Source: JAJFUE01 sp039683515
Lineage (GTDB): Bacteria > Sumerlaeota > Sumerlaeia > MVZB01
Reading direction: 5' to 3'
Assembly: GCA_039683515.1 (NCBI GenBank)
Contig: JBDKRG010000003.1
Span: forward strand, 62,001-126,000
DNA length: 64,000 nt
The notes beneath the pieces were generated by a model that was not told the DNA's origin, made no database searches, and saw nothing but the letters and a program-made list of their open reading frames with translations. Positions 52,471 through 62,007 of this stretch are shown here, piece by piece; the first letter of the stretch is position 1; each line of letters starts with the position of its first letter. The position numbers and the translations under genes are program-made.

Positions 52471-53514
52471 ATGAAGACGCGCGTGCTCATCGTCGATGAC
52501 TCGGCCGTCGTGCGTCAGATCTTCGCGCGCGAACTGGCGCGCGACCCCGAGCTCGAGGTCGTCGGCACCGCCGCCGACCCGTTCGTGGCCCGCGACATGA
52601 TCGTCGCGCTCAAGCCCGACGTCATCACGCTCGACGTCGAGATGCCGCGCATGGACGGCATCACGTTCCTGCGCAAGCTCATGCGCTACTACCCGCTGCC
52701 GGTCATCATCGTGTCGTCGCTGACGGCCCGCGGCGGCGAGCTCGCCCTCGAGGCGATGGAGGCCGGCGCCGTCGACGTCATGTGCAAGCCGGGCTCGTCG
52801 TTCTCGGTCGGCGACATGTCGGTCGAGCTGATCGACAAGATCAAGGCGGCGGCGCGGGTCAAGGTCCTGGCCAAGGACGGGCCGGCGCCGGCGCCGCAGG
52901 CGGCCCGGCTGTCGATGACGCGCACGACGCACAAGGTCGTGGCGATCGGGGCCTCCACCGGCGGCACGCAGGCCCTGCAGTACGTGCTGTCGGCGATGCC
53001 GCCCAACGCACCCGGGATCGTCGTCGTCCAGCACATGCCCGAGCATTTCACGCGTTCCTTCGCCGAGCGGCTCAACGAGCTGTGCGCGATCGAGGTCAAG
53101 GAGGCCGCCGACGGCGACACGGTCGCCCCGGGCCGGGCCCTCATCGCGCCGGGCAACTTCCACATGCTGCTGAGGCGGTCGGGGGCGGTCTACCACGTCC
53201 AGGTCAAGGCGGGGCCGCTGGTCTGCCGCCACCGCCCGTCGGTCGACGTGCTGTTCCGCTCGGTGGCGCAGTTCGCGGGCCGCAACGCCGTCGGCGCGAT
53301 CCTGACCGGCATGGGCAACGACGGCGCGGCCGCGATGAAGGAAATGCACAACGCCGGCGCCCGGACGATCGCCGAGGACGAGGCCAGCTGCGTCGTGTTC
53401 GGCATGCCCAAGGAGGCGATCAAGGCGGGCGGGGTCGACATCGTCGCGCCGCTCGACCAGATCCCGCAACGGATTCTCGAACTGGCTCAGGACACGGCAA
53501 TGGCCAGGGCCTGA
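52471..53514 (+). CDS. cheB: Chemotaxis methylesterase CheB
   Basis: The product has 347 residues. The N-terminal receiver (LIVDDSAVVRQIF, ITLDVEMPRMDGI, KPGSS) is followed by the methylesterase domain with GASTGGTQALQ (catalytic Ser), VVQHMPEHFTRSF (His) and GMGNDGAAAM (Asp). It removes receptor methyl groups when phosphorylated by CheA. The ATG at 52471 is chosen over 52465 because AAGGG lies eight bases upstream; the earlier ATG would leave two. It nearly overlaps the preceding gene. Confidence 0.95.
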   Translation: MKTRVLIVDDSAVVRQIFARELARDPELEVVGTAADPFVARDMIVALKPDVITLDVEMPRMDGITFLRKLMRYYPLPVIIVSSLTARGGELALEAMEAGAVDVMCKPGSSFSVGDMSVELIDKIKAAARVKVLAKDGPAPAPQAARLSMTRTTHKVVAIGASTGGTQALQYVLSAMPPNAPGIVVVQHMPEHFTRSFAERLNELCAIEVKEAADGDTVAPGRALIAPGNFHMLLRRSGAVYHVQVKAGPLVCRHRPSVDVLFRSVAQFAGRNAVGAILTGMGNDGAAAMKEMHNAGARTIAEDEASCVVFGMPKEAIKAGGVDIVAPLDQIPQRILELAQDTAMARA

Positions 53515-53605
53515 GGCGCCATCGTCGACGGGGAGACGGCAACCGGGGAACATGGCCAGGGCCGATCGCGCCGGGCCAAGACCGGCAATCAGACGGAGCA
53601 GGAAC

Positions 53606-56600
53606 ATGGCACGGCTGGACTATCTATTCTTCATTCACGGCTTGTCATTCATTTTAATGGCGCTGCTGCTTCCGACCGGGTCGCGGAATTCCGGCCGGCG
53701 CATGCCGTGGCGTCAGCTCGGCTGGTTCGGCCTGCTTCAGGGGATCGCCGACTGGATGGCCGTCCCGGCGGTCGGCCTCGGCGACACGCCCCTCCTGCGA
53801 TCGGTCCGCCTCGCCATCATGATCGCCTCCTTCCTGGCACTCCTGATGTTCGGGGTCAATTCGGTCAGGCTCTCGGGGCGCCGCATTTCGGCGTGGTGGG
53901 CGTCTCCGCTTGTGCCGGCCGCGGCCGTCCTCGCCTGGCTCAGGGGCATCAACGGCCTCGAGGAAGTGAGCCGCTTCGGCATTGCGCTGCCGGCCGGCGT
54001 GCTGGCCGCCGTCGTGCTGTGGCACATCTCGAGGAAGCACGAGATGGAGCGGCTGCCGCTGGCCGTCGTCGGCGCCGCGTTCCTGGTTCATGCCGTGGCG
54101 GCCTGCTTCATCCTGCCGAATTTCTCGTTTTGCCCGGTGTCGGAGCTTTCAACGGCCCCGCTGCCGAAGATCTGCGGCATCTGCATCCCGGCCCTGTGCA
54201 CGCTCTGCGCCATGACCGCCGCCACCGGCGTCTGGCGCGCGTTTTCGGCCAACCGCGTCTCGGGCACGGCATGCGGCTGGTTCAGCAGCTGGGTGATGCC
54301 GGGGGTGATCGCGATCCTGCTGACCGGCGGCTTCCTGATCACCGAGTGGCGCGGCGCGGGCGCGGGCGCCGAACAGCGCGAATTCATCCTTCAGCAGGCC
54401 ACCCTGATCGCCGACCAGATCGACGTGGAAAACACGCGCGAGCTGACGTTCACCCCCGCCGACCGGGACAACCCTCATTTCCAGCGCGTCGCCCGACAGA
54501 TGACAATCTACGCCGACGCCAACAGCACCGTCGAAATCTACAGCGTGGCGATGCGCAACGGCAAGATCCTGTTCGGCCCCGAAAACGTCAAGCCCAACGA
54601 CCCCTACGCCACCACGCCGGGCATGCTCTACCAGGATCCGCCCGACGAGCTGATCGAATGCTTCCGCGCCCACCACCCGCAGACGATCGGCCCCTACACG
54701 GACGAGTTCGGCACGTTCGTCAGCTCGTTCGCGCCGGTCGAGGACCCGCTGACGGGCAAGCCCCTGATGGTGATCGGCATCGACCGTGAGGCGAGCCGCT
54801 GGCAGGCGAAGATCGCGCTGGCCCGCGTCGAGGCGATCCTGTTCACGCTCGGGATCATGGGCATCATCCTCGCCGGCATCTACCTGATCCGCCAGCGCGC
54901 GTGCCTGGCCAGGTGCGGGTGGGGGCGGCTGCCGCAGATCGAGATCGCCATGACCGCGCTCCTCGGCATCGCGATCACGATCGGCATCGCCCAAATCGCG
55001 TCGGAGGCCGACCATCGCAACCAACGCCGGGATTTCACCAACCTCGCCCACTCCGAGGCCACCGGGATCGTCAAGGCCCTGCAGACCTACCGGGATCATC
55101 ACCTGGCGACGCTGCGCCGCTTTTTCGAAATCGACGGCGTGGTCGACCGCGAGAAGTTCAGCCGTTATGCCCAGACCCTGATCCGCAACCGGACCGTCCA
55201 GGCCGTCGGCTGGGTCGCCAAGGTCCCCGCGGGCCAGCGGGAGGCGTACGAGACCCTGATGCGCCGCTCGATGCCCGGCTTCACGATCCGGCAGATGGAC
55301 GGGACGGCCTCCGGCGACGGGAACCCATTCCTGTACCCGCTGACCTACATCGAGCCGTTCGACGAGAACCAGTCGGCGCTCGGCCTTGATCTGCATTCCG
55401 AGCCGTTCAGGCAGACGGCCCTCAAGGAAGCGATCCGCACCAACATGGCGACGGCCACCGACCTGGTCTACACCTTCAGCCGGCGCGAGCCCGTCATCAT
55501 GCTGTATGCCCCGGTCTACGACAGGAATCCCGAGGCGGTCCGGGCCGCCGACCGCGAGCGCGACTGCAAGGGCGTGGTCATGATCGCGGTCAGGCCCGAG
55601 ACGATGCTCAAGCAGGCGCTGTCGCAAATCAACGACCAGTACGCCGACGTGATCGTGGACTTCTACCAGCTCGAAAAGCCGGGCATCATGCGGCTCATGG
55701 CGTCTTCGGCGGAAGACTCGATCCACGTCGACAGCAGCCACCGCAAGCTGCTCGTGAACGAAACCGAACTGGCGCTGACGACGCCGCTGTTCGCGTTCGG
55801 GAAAACCTACGCCGCGCACGTCCGCCCGGGCCCCGGTTTCACCGCCGCCAACCCGCAACGGGCCGGCTGGATCGCGATCTCGACCGGGCTGCTGCTGACG
55901 GCCGTGCTGACGATGTTCACCTCGTTCCTCGTCCACCGGCGCGAGAACCTCGAGGCCAAGGTGAGAAAAAGCACCGCCGAGCTGCGCCAGCGCCAGCGCG
56001 AGCTGATCCAGACCAACACGCAGCTGGAGAAGGCCACCGCGATGGCCAACGAGATGGCGCTCCAGGCCAACATCGCCAACATCGCCAAGAGCGAGTTCCT
56101 CGCCAACATGAGCCACGAAATCCGCACGCCCATGAACGGGGTGATCGGCATGACGGGGCTGCTGCTCGACACCGAGCTGACCGACGAACAACGCCAGTTC
56201 ACCGAAATCATCCGCACGAGCGGCGAGTCGCTCCTCTCGCTGATCAACGACATTCTCGACTTCTCAAAGATCGAGGCGGGAAAACTCGAAATGGAAACGC
56301 TCGACTTCGACCTGCGTTCAACCCTGGAGGACACGGCGGAGCTCCTGGCCGTCCGCGCCCAGGAAAAAGGGCTCGAACTGAGCTGCATCATCGACCCCGA
56401 AATCCACCTGTGGCTCAAGGGCGACCCGGGCCGGCTGCGCCAGGTCCTCATCAACCTCGGCGGCAACGCCATCAAGTTCACGCACCAGGGCGAGGTCGCG
56501 ATGCGCGCCGACCTCGTCGCCGAGGACGACCGGCACACCACGCTCCGGTTCTCCGTCACCGACACCGGCATCGGCATCCCCGAGGACAAGATCCCGATCC

Positions 56601-58072
56601 TGTTCCTGCCGTTCACGCAGGTCGACGGCTCCACCACGCGCAAATACGGCGGGACGGGGCTCGGCCTGGCCATCTCGCGGCAGATCGTCCAGATGTTCGG
56701 CGGCGAGATCCACTGCGAGAGCGTGCTCGACCAGGGCTCCAAGTTCTGGTTCACCGCGGTCTTCGAGAAACAGGCGCGCTCCGACGAGCCCGAGCCCGCC
56801 CCGCTGGCCAGCCTGTGCGGCGTCCGGATCCTGGTCGTCGACGATTACGCCAGCAACCGGCTGCTGACGGCCAACTTCCTCAAGGGCTGGGGCTGCCGCC
56901 ACACCGAGGTCGACAACGGCGAGGACGCGCTCTTCCACCTGCGCCAGGCCGTGCGCGAGGCGGACCCGTATTGCATCGCGCTCGTCGACATGCACATGCC
57001 CGGCATGGACGGGGCCGAATTCGGCCGCCGCGTGAAGGCGGACCCGGAGCTGAGCGCCACGCAGCTGGTCGTCATGACGTCGCTCGGCGAGCGCGGCGAG
57101 GCCGCGCGGCTCGAGAAGCTCGGCTTCTCCGGCTACCTGACCAAGCCGCTGCGCCAGAACCAGCTCCACGACCTGCTGGCGGTGGTGCTGGGCCGGCTCC
57201 AGGCCGAGCCGCTGGCCCCCGCAAAGGTCGGCCTCGTCACCCGGCACACGATCGCGGAGGCCAGGAAGCACCGGGTGCGCGTCCTGCTGGCCGAGGACAA
57301 CATCACCAACCAGCTCGTGGCCCTCAAGATCCTCGAGAAGCTCGGCTACCGCGCCGAGGCCGTCGCCAACGGCAAGGAGGCGATCACGGCCCTGAGCACG
57401 ATCCCGTACGACATCGTCCTGATGGACTGCCAGATGCCGGAGATGGACGGCCTCGAGGCGACGCAGTGGATCCGCGGCGGGATCTCCGGCGTGCTCAACC
57501 CCGGCGTGCCGATCATCGCGATGACGGCCCACGCCATGAAGGGCGACCGCGAGCGCTGCCTCGCCGCCGGCATGGACGACTACCTGAGCAAGCCCGTGCA
57601 GCCGGCCGAAATGGCGGCCGCGCTCGAGCGCTGGCTGAACAAGGCCGAGGCCACCGGTGGCCACGCGCGGCCCGCCGTGCAAAACGCCGACACCAACGGG
57701 CCGGCCGTGACGTTCGACCGCGCCTCGTTCATGGAGCGGATGATGGGCGACGAGGACATGGCGCGCGAGCTGATCGCCACCTTCCTCGGCGACATGAAGG
57801 ACCAGTTCCAGGAACTGGCCGCGGCCGTCGCCGCCGACAACTGCGAGCAGGTCCAGCGCCAGGCCCACAAGATCAAGGGCGCCTCGGCCAACCTGAGCGC
57901 GATCGCCATGCGCAACACGGCCCGCTCGATCGAAGCCGCCGCCAAGTCCAACGACCCGGACGAGGCCCGGGCGCTGATGCCGCGGCTGGTCGAGTGCTTC
58001 AACCAGCTCGTGACGATGCTCGAGAGCGAAATGCTTTGCGAATCGCAACACCATAAGGAGACGACACCATGA
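53606..58072 (+). CDS. Hybrid sensor histidine kinase with CHASE domain, two receivers and HPt
   Basis: The product has 1488 residues. The N-terminal third has about seven membrane helices (to about 250) and a first periplasmic segment (about 255-410). After two more helices comes a CHASE-type sensor (about 470-740: FTNLAHSEATGIVKALQTY, TYIEPFDENQSALGLDL). A last helix and coiled coil lead to HisKA with His837 (SHEIRTPMNGVIGMT), the ATPase domain (GNAIKFTHQGEV, DTGIGIPEDKI, GTGLGLAIS), receiver 1 (Asp1128), receiver 2 (Asp1274) and HPt (His1421, QAHKIKGASANLS). It forms a complete phosphorelay in one chain. The ATG at 53606 follows GGAGCAGGA. It is coupled by ATGA to the last response regulator of the operon. 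Confidence 0.92.
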   Translation: MARLDYLFFIHGLSFILMALLLPTGSRNSGRRMPWRQLGWFGLLQGIADWMAVPAVGLGDTPLLRSVRLAIMIASFLALLMFGVNSVRLSGRRISAWWASPLVPAAAVLAWLRGINGLEEVSRFGIALPAGVLAAVVLWHISRKHEMERLPLAVVGAAFLVHAVAACFILPNFSFCPVSELSTAPLPKICGICIPALCTLCAMTAATGVWRAFSANRVSGTACGWFSSWVMPGVIAILLTGGFLITEWRGAGAGAEQREFILQQATLIADQIDVENTRELTFTPADRDNPHFQRVARQMTIYADANSTVEIYSVAMRNGKILFGPENVKPNDPYATTPGMLYQDPPDELIECFRAHHPQTIGPYTDEFGTFVSSFAPVEDPLTGKPLMVIGIDREASRWQAKIALARVEAILFTLGIMGIILAGIYLIRQRACLARCGWGRLPQIEIAMTALLGIAITIGIAQIASEADHRNQRRDFTNLAHSEATGIVKALQTYRDHHLATLRRFFEIDGVVDREKFSRYAQTLIRNRTVQAVGWVAKVPAGQREAYETLMRRSMPGFTIRQMDGTASGDGNPFLYPLTYIEPFDENQSALGLDLHSEPFRQTALKEAIRTNMATATDLVYTFSRREPVIMLYAPVYDRNPEAVRAADRERDCKGVVMIAVRPETMLKQALSQINDQYADVIVDFYQLEKPGIMRLMASSAEDSIHVDSSHRKLLVNETELALTTPLFAFGKTYAAHVRPGPGFTAANPQRAGWIAISTGLLLTAVLTMFTSFLVHRRENLEAKVRKSTAELRQRQRELIQTNTQLEKATAMANEMALQANIANIAKSEFLANMSHEIRTPMNGVIGMTGLLLDTELTDEQRQFTEIIRTSGESLLSLINDILDFSKIEAGKLEMETLDFDLRSTLEDTAELLAVRAQEKGLELSCIIDPEIHLWLKGDPGRLRQVLINLGGNAIKFTHQGEVAMRADLVAEDDRHTTLRFSVTDTGIGIPEDKIPILFLPFTQVDGSTTRKYGGTGLGLAISRQIVQMFGGEIHCESVLDQGSKFWFTAVFEKQARSDEPEPAPLASLCGVRILVVDDYASNRLLTANFLKGWGCRHTEVDNGEDALFHLRQAVREADPYCIALVDMHMPGMDGAEFGRRVKADPELSATQLVVMTSLGERGEAARLEKLGFSGYLTKPLRQNQLHDLLAVVLGRLQAEPLAPAKVGLVTRHTIAEARKHRVRVLLAEDNITNQLVALKILEKLGYRAEAVANGKEAITALSTIPYDIVLMDCQMPEMDGLEATQWIRGGISGVLNPGVPIIAMTAHAMKGDRERCLAAGMDDYLSKPVQPAEMAAALERWLNKAEATGGHARPAVQNADTNGPAVTFDRASFMERMMGDEDMARELIATFLGDMKDQFQELAAAVAADNCEQVQRQAHKIKGASANLSAIAMRNTARSIEAAAKSNDPDEARALMPRLVECFNQLVTMLESEMLCESQHHKETTP

Positions 58073-58485
58073 GGACCCTGATCGTGGAAGACGAATTCAC
58101 CAGCCGGATGCTGCTGCAGAAGATGCTCGAGCGCTACGGGGAGTGCCACGTTGCCGTCAACGGGCGCGAGGCCGTCGAGGCGGTCGCGGCGGCCCTGATG
58201 GTCGGCACCCCCTACGACCTCATCTGCCTCGACATCATGATGCCCGAAATGGACGGCCAGGAAACGCTCCGCGCCATCCGGCAGCTCGAGAAGCGGTCCG
58301 GCATCGGCGGGCTGGACGGCGTCCGGATCGTGATGACGACGGCGCTCGGCGACAAGGACAACATCATGCAGGCCTTCCGCGAGCAGTGCGACGGCTACCT
58401 GGTCAAGCCCGTCGACAAGAACAAGCTCACCAGGCTGATGGACGACATCGGCCTGAGCGCGCTGGCCGATGAAACCGGCCGCTGA
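58069..58485 (+). CDS. CheY-like response regulator
   Basis: A single receiver domain of 138 residues: TLIVEDEFTSRMLL, YDLICLDIMMPEMDGQ (phospho-acceptor Asp), VMTTALGDK and GYLVKPVDKNKL. The ATGA overlap with the hybrid kinase makes it the probable final acceptor of that kinase's HPt. No output domain is present. It ends the che operon, 54 bases from the convergent rtcR stop. Confidence 0.9.
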   Translation: MRTLIVEDEFTSRMLLQKMLERYGECHVAVNGREAVEAVAAALMVGTPYDLICLDIMMPEMDGQETLRAIRQLEKRSGIGGLDGVRIVMTTALGDKDNIMQAFREQCDGYLVKPVDKNKLTRLMDDIGLSALADETGR

Positions 58486-58539
58486 CGCCGGCCCGCGCGC
58501 CCCGACGCCGCACGCCGATCCGACCCGCGGGTCGGCGTT

Positions 58540-60141
58540 TCATTTTGCCCGGACGGCCGCCCAGTCGAGGCCGTGAAGGGCGAGGTATTTGCGCAGACGG
58601 TCGGCGTCGTTGGCCGTCTTCTTCCGCTGCCTGGACTGCGCGAACAGCCCGCGCCCCGCGGCCGACAGCGTCGCCGACCGGCGGCAGACGCGAATCACCT
58701 CGGCCAGCTGCACGCGGTCGAAACGGTCCATCGCGGCGGCCCGGTCGGCGCCGACCAGATCGGCCAGCAACTCCGCGTCGCCATCGGCCGCGGCGTCGCG
58801 CCACCCCCCGCGCAGCCGGGCGATTTCCTGCTCGACGATCTCCGCGCGGATCCGGCCGGCGGGGGCGAGCGTCGCCATCCGCGTCACGGCCCCCGACAGG
58901 TCGCGGAAATTGGCGGGCCACAGCGCCTCGGGCGAGGTCGCGAACGCGAGGAACCGCTCGCGCGCCTCCTTGTTGAACGTCACGCGCGTGCCGGTGCGCG
59001 CGGCGTGGCGATCGAGCTCGAAGGCTAAATTCGGCTCGATGTCCTCGGGGCGCTCGCGCAGGCCCGGCAGCCGGAAGCTCCACAGGTTCATGCGCGCCAG
59101 CAGGTCCTCGCGAAACCGGCCGGCGCGGACCTCGGCGGCAAGGTCGCGGTTCGTGCCGCAGATGAGCTGGAAGTCGCTCTCGACCTCCTGGTCGGCGCCA
59201 AGCGGGTAGAACCGTTTTTCCTCGATCGCTTTTAAAAGCAGCGTCTGCTCGTCCGTGCCGAGCTCGCCGATCTCGTCCAGGAACAGCATGCCGCCGTCGG
59301 CCGCCAGCAGAAAGCCCTTGCGGTCGGCCGCCGCGCCGGTGAACGCCCCCTTGCGGTGGCCGAACAGCGCCGACATCGCCGCGTCGCCGCGCAGCGTGGC
59401 GCAGCTGACCTCGACGAACGGCCCGCGCAGTTTCTTGCGTGCGCGTTTGAGCTCGTAGATGCGCCGGGCCAGGTGCGACTTGCCGGCCCCCGTCGGCCCC
59501 ATGAGCGTCAGCGGGTCGGCCGTGTGGAGCGCGACGTGCTCGATCCGCTCGATGAGCGCGTTGAACGCGGCGTTGCGGGTGTCGATCCCGGACTTGAGGA
59601 ACGAGATGTCGTCGCGCGTCTCCTCGTGGCGGCGCATCGCGATCGAGTCGTAGCGCGACAGGTCCAGGTCGATGATCTCGTAGGTGCCGGCGCGCGTGTG
59701 CGCCTCCTTCTTGGGCGGGGCCGTCTGGATCAGCCGCGCCGGGAAGTGGCGCGACTCGGTCAGCAGGAACATGCAGATCTGCGCCACGTGCGTGCCGGTC
59801 GTGATGTGGATGAGGTATTGCTCGTTGTCGGGGTCGAACGCGTAGGCGCCGGCGAAACCGTGCAGCGCGCCGTAGACCTCCTCGAAGTCCCACGGGTCCT
59901 TGAAGTCGATCGGGTGCGTGACGACGCGCGTCTCGGGCGAGACGGCGTGGATGTCGTCGACGACCCAGCCCAGGAGCTTCGTGAAGTTGGGCTGGTAGAG
60001 CAGCTCGAAGCGGTTGATGATCAGGTCCTCGTGGCTGCACAGGGCGACGGTCGGCCGCCACTTGCCCCAGCGGTCGGAGGAGCGGCCATGGTCGAGCGTG
60101 GGCCCGAGGATGCCGATGGCGACAGTTTGCAGTTGAGCCAT
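58540..60141 (-). CDS. rtcR: RtcR, sigma-54-dependent activator of RNA repair genes
   Basis: The product has 533 residues. The N-terminal 180 or so residues (AIGILGPTLDHG, LIHITTGTHVAQICMFLLTES) are the RtcR-specific Rossmann-like (CARF-type) sensory domain. The AAA+ domain follows: Walker A GPTGAGKS at 215-222, GAFTGA at 265-270 for sigma-54 contact, and GGMLFLDE ending at 290. A C-terminal helical region ends in a probable DNA-binding segment (RKYLALHGLDWAAVRAK). RtcR is known to activate rtcBA/rsr-type operons when RNA is damaged. It diverges from rsr, whose upstream region carries a -24/-12 promoter. Confidence 0.93.
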   Translation of the reverse strand: MAQLQTVAIGILGPTLDHGRSSDRWGKWRPTVALCSHEDLIINRFELLYQPNFTKLLGWVVDDIHAVSPETRVVTHPIDFKDPWDFEEVYGALHGFAGAYAFDPDNEQYLIHITTGTHVAQICMFLLTESRHFPARLIQTAPPKKEAHTRAGTYEIIDLDLSRYDSIAMRRHEETRDDISFLKSGIDTRNAAFNALIERIEHVALHTADPLTLMGPTGAGKSHLARRIYELKRARKKLRGPFVEVSCATLRGDAAMSALFGHRKGAFTGAAADRKGFLLAADGGMLFLDEIGELGTDEQTLLLKAIEEKRFYPLGADQEVESDFQLICGTNRDLAAEVRAGRFREDLLARMNLWSFRLPGLRERPEDIEPNLAFELDRHAARTGTRVTFNKEARERFLAFATSPEALWPANFRDLSGAVTRMATLAPAGRIRAEIVEQEIARLRGGWRDAAADGDAELLADLVGADRAAAMDRFDRVQLAEVIRVCRRSATLSAAGRGLFAQSRQRKKTANDADRLRKYLALHGLDWAAVRAK

Positions 60142-60154
60142 AGTGTTGCCTTGT

Positions 60155-60196
60155 CTCGTGTGTCGTGCGTCGTAATCGTAATCGTAATCGTAATCG
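60155..60196 (-). repeat. GATTAC/GACGCAC element in the rtcR leader
   Basis: Read towards rtcR it runs from four GATTAC units to GACGCAC and GAG ends, stopping 14 bases before the start codon. The rest of the 309-base gap (60142-60450) has an AT-rich core (60205-60265), the sigma-54 promoter and the mirrored copy at 60397. Confidence 0.8.
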
Positions 60197-60343
60197 AACA
60201 GCGCTCTGTATTTATAGAAGACTAGATAGCTATATAATTATTTCAAGAGCGAAATATACCGCACCGGGCGAAACCGCCCCGGCTACTTCCGCAGCACACT
60301 GATGCTATTAGTCTTATCAAAACTCGAAAATATTTTCCGCCGA

Positions 60344-60359
60344 TGGCATCCGGCTTGCA
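60344..60359 (+). promoter_or_regulatory. Sigma-54 (-24/-12) promoter of rsr
   Basis: TGGCATCCGGCTTGCA: GG at 60345-60346 and GC at 60357-60358 are separated by ten bases, and the sequence fits TGGCA-N6-TTGCA almost perfectly. The predicted start is near 60370, giving a leader of about 80 bases before rsr. It is the expected target of the divergent RtcR. Confidence 0.8.
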
Positions 60360-60396
60360 TTTGGGATGGGGCGTGCTCGCTCAGACGGTCGATCCT

Positions 60397-60440
60397 CGAT
60401 TACGATTACGACGCACGACGCACGAGCACGAGCACGAACG
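60397..60440 (+). repeat. GATTAC/GACGCAC/GAGCAC element in the rsr leader
   Basis: It lies within the predicted 5' UTR of rsr, in the same sense as transcription (GATTAC, then GACGCAC, then GAGCAC), and ends 10 bases before the start codon, next to the ribosome-binding site. Confidence 0.8.
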
Positions 60441-60450
60441 GAGTACGGAG

Positions 60451-62004
60451 ATGGCAAGCAAGACTTTGTTCCAATCGTTTTTCGGGCGGCTCATCCCGGC
60501 GGCTACGACTCAAAACGAGGAGAATGCCCCGGCCTACGCGTTCAGCCCGGAGCAGGCCCTGGCGCAATACGCCGCCACCGGCTGCATGAACCGCACGTTC
60601 TACGCCTCGGCCGAGGAGCAGCTCGATGCCGTGCTCAAGCTGTGCAAGCGGCTCGGCCCGGAGTTCATCGCGCGGACGGCGATCCACGCCCGCGAGTCCG
60701 GCTGCATGAAGGACATGCCGGCGCTGCTGGTGGCCGTGCTGGCCGTGCGGGACCCGGAGCTGCTCGAGCGCGTTTACCCGCGCGTCATCGACAACGGCCG
60801 CATGCTGCGCAACTTCGTGCAGATCGTCCGCTCGGGAGTGACCGGCCGCAAGTCGCTCGGCACGCTCCCCAAGCGGCTCGTGCGCCAGTGGCTCGAGGCG
60901 CGGCCGGACGAGACGATCTTCCGCGAGTCGGTCGGCAACGACCCCTCGCTCGCCGACATCGTGAAGATGGTGCACCCCAAGCCGGCGACCGCCGAACGCG
61001 AAGCCCTGCTCGGCTGGCTCATCGGCCGCAAGGTCGACGCCGAGGCGCTGCCGGAGATCGTCAAGGCGTTCGAGGCGTTCAAGGCCGACCCGTCGGGCGA
61101 AGTCCCCGACGTGCCGTTCCAGATGCTCACGGCCCTCGAGCTCGGCCGGCGCGAGTGGACCGCCATCGCGCGCCGGGCCGGCTGGACGATGACCCGCATG
61201 AACCTCAACACGTTCGTGCGGCACGGCGTCTTCGAGGAGAAGGAACTGGTGCGCATCGTCGCCGACCGCCTGCGCGACCCGCAGGCGATCGCCCAGGCGC
61301 GGGCCTTCCCCTATCAGCTCCTGGCGGCGTTCAAGGCCGCCGATGACGGCGTGCCGGCGGAGATCCGCGAGGCGCTCCAGGACGCGATGGAGATCGCCAC
61401 GGCCAACGTGCCGAAGATCGACGGGAAGGTATTCGTGTTCCCGGACGTCTCGGGTTCGATGCGGTCGCCGGCGACGGGGTTCCGCAAGGGCGCGACGAGC
61501 GCCGTGCAGTGCGTCGATATCGCGGCGCTGGTCGCGGCCTCGGTCGTGCGCAAGAACCCCTCGGCGGGGGTCATCCCGTTCGAGCAGGACGTGGTCAAGC
61601 TCAAGCTCAACCCGCGCGACAGCGTGATGACCAACGCCCAGAAGCTGGCCTCCGTCGGCGGCGGCGGCACCAACTGCAGCGCGCCGCTTGCGGCGCTGAA
61701 CCGCAAGCGCATCAACGCCGACCTGGTGATCTACGTCTCGGACAACGAGTCGTGGGTCGACGCCGGGGCCGGCCGCGGCACGGCGACGATGCGCGAGTGG
61801 GGCGAGTTCAAGCGGCGCAACCCGAACGCGCGGATGGTCTGCATCGACATCCAGCCCTACGGCACGACGCAGGCCGCCGAGCGCGACGACATCCTCAACA
61901 TCGGGGGCTTTTCGGACCGGGTGTTCGAGGTCGTCGCCGAGTTCGCGGCGGGGAATCTGTCGAGCGGGCATTGGGTTGACGTGATCAACAGGATCGAGCT
62001 GTAA
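60451..62004 (+). CDS. rsr: Ro60-family RNA-binding protein (TROVE plus von Willebrand A domain)
   Basis: The product has 517 residues. The N-terminal HEAT-like TROVE ring is recognisable from YAATGCMNRTFYASAEEQLDAV, FIARTAIHARESGCMKDMPALL and FVQIVRSGVTGRKSLGT. The C-terminal vWA domain carries the MIDAS motif DVSGSMRSP and later GGGGTNCSAPL. Bacterial Rsr binds Y RNAs, tethers them to PNPase and helps RNA degradation or rRNA maturation under stress. GGAGTACGGAG precedes the ATG. It is expressed from the sigma-54 promoter; the usual partners rtcB and rtcA are not present downstream in the window. Confidence 0.93.
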   Translation: MASKTLFQSFFGRLIPAATTQNEENAPAYAFSPEQALAQYAATGCMNRTFYASAEEQLDAVLKLCKRLGPEFIARTAIHARESGCMKDMPALLVAVLAVRDPELLERVYPRVIDNGRMLRNFVQIVRSGVTGRKSLGTLPKRLVRQWLEARPDETIFRESVGNDPSLADIVKMVHPKPATAEREALLGWLIGRKVDAEALPEIVKAFEAFKADPSGEVPDVPFQMLTALELGRREWTAIARRAGWTMTRMNLNTFVRHGVFEEKELVRIVADRLRDPQAIAQARAFPYQLLAAFKAADDGVPAEIREALQDAMEIATANVPKIDGKVFVFPDVSGSMRSPATGFRKGATSAVQCVDIAALVAASVVRKNPSAGVIPFEQDVVKLKLNPRDSVMTNAQKLASVGGGGTNCSAPLAALNRKRINADLVIYVSDNESWVDAGAGRGTATMREWGEFKRRNPNARMVCIDIQPYGTTQAAERDDILNIGGFSDRVFEVVAEFAAGNLSSGHWVDVINRIEL

Positions 62005-62007
62005 ATT

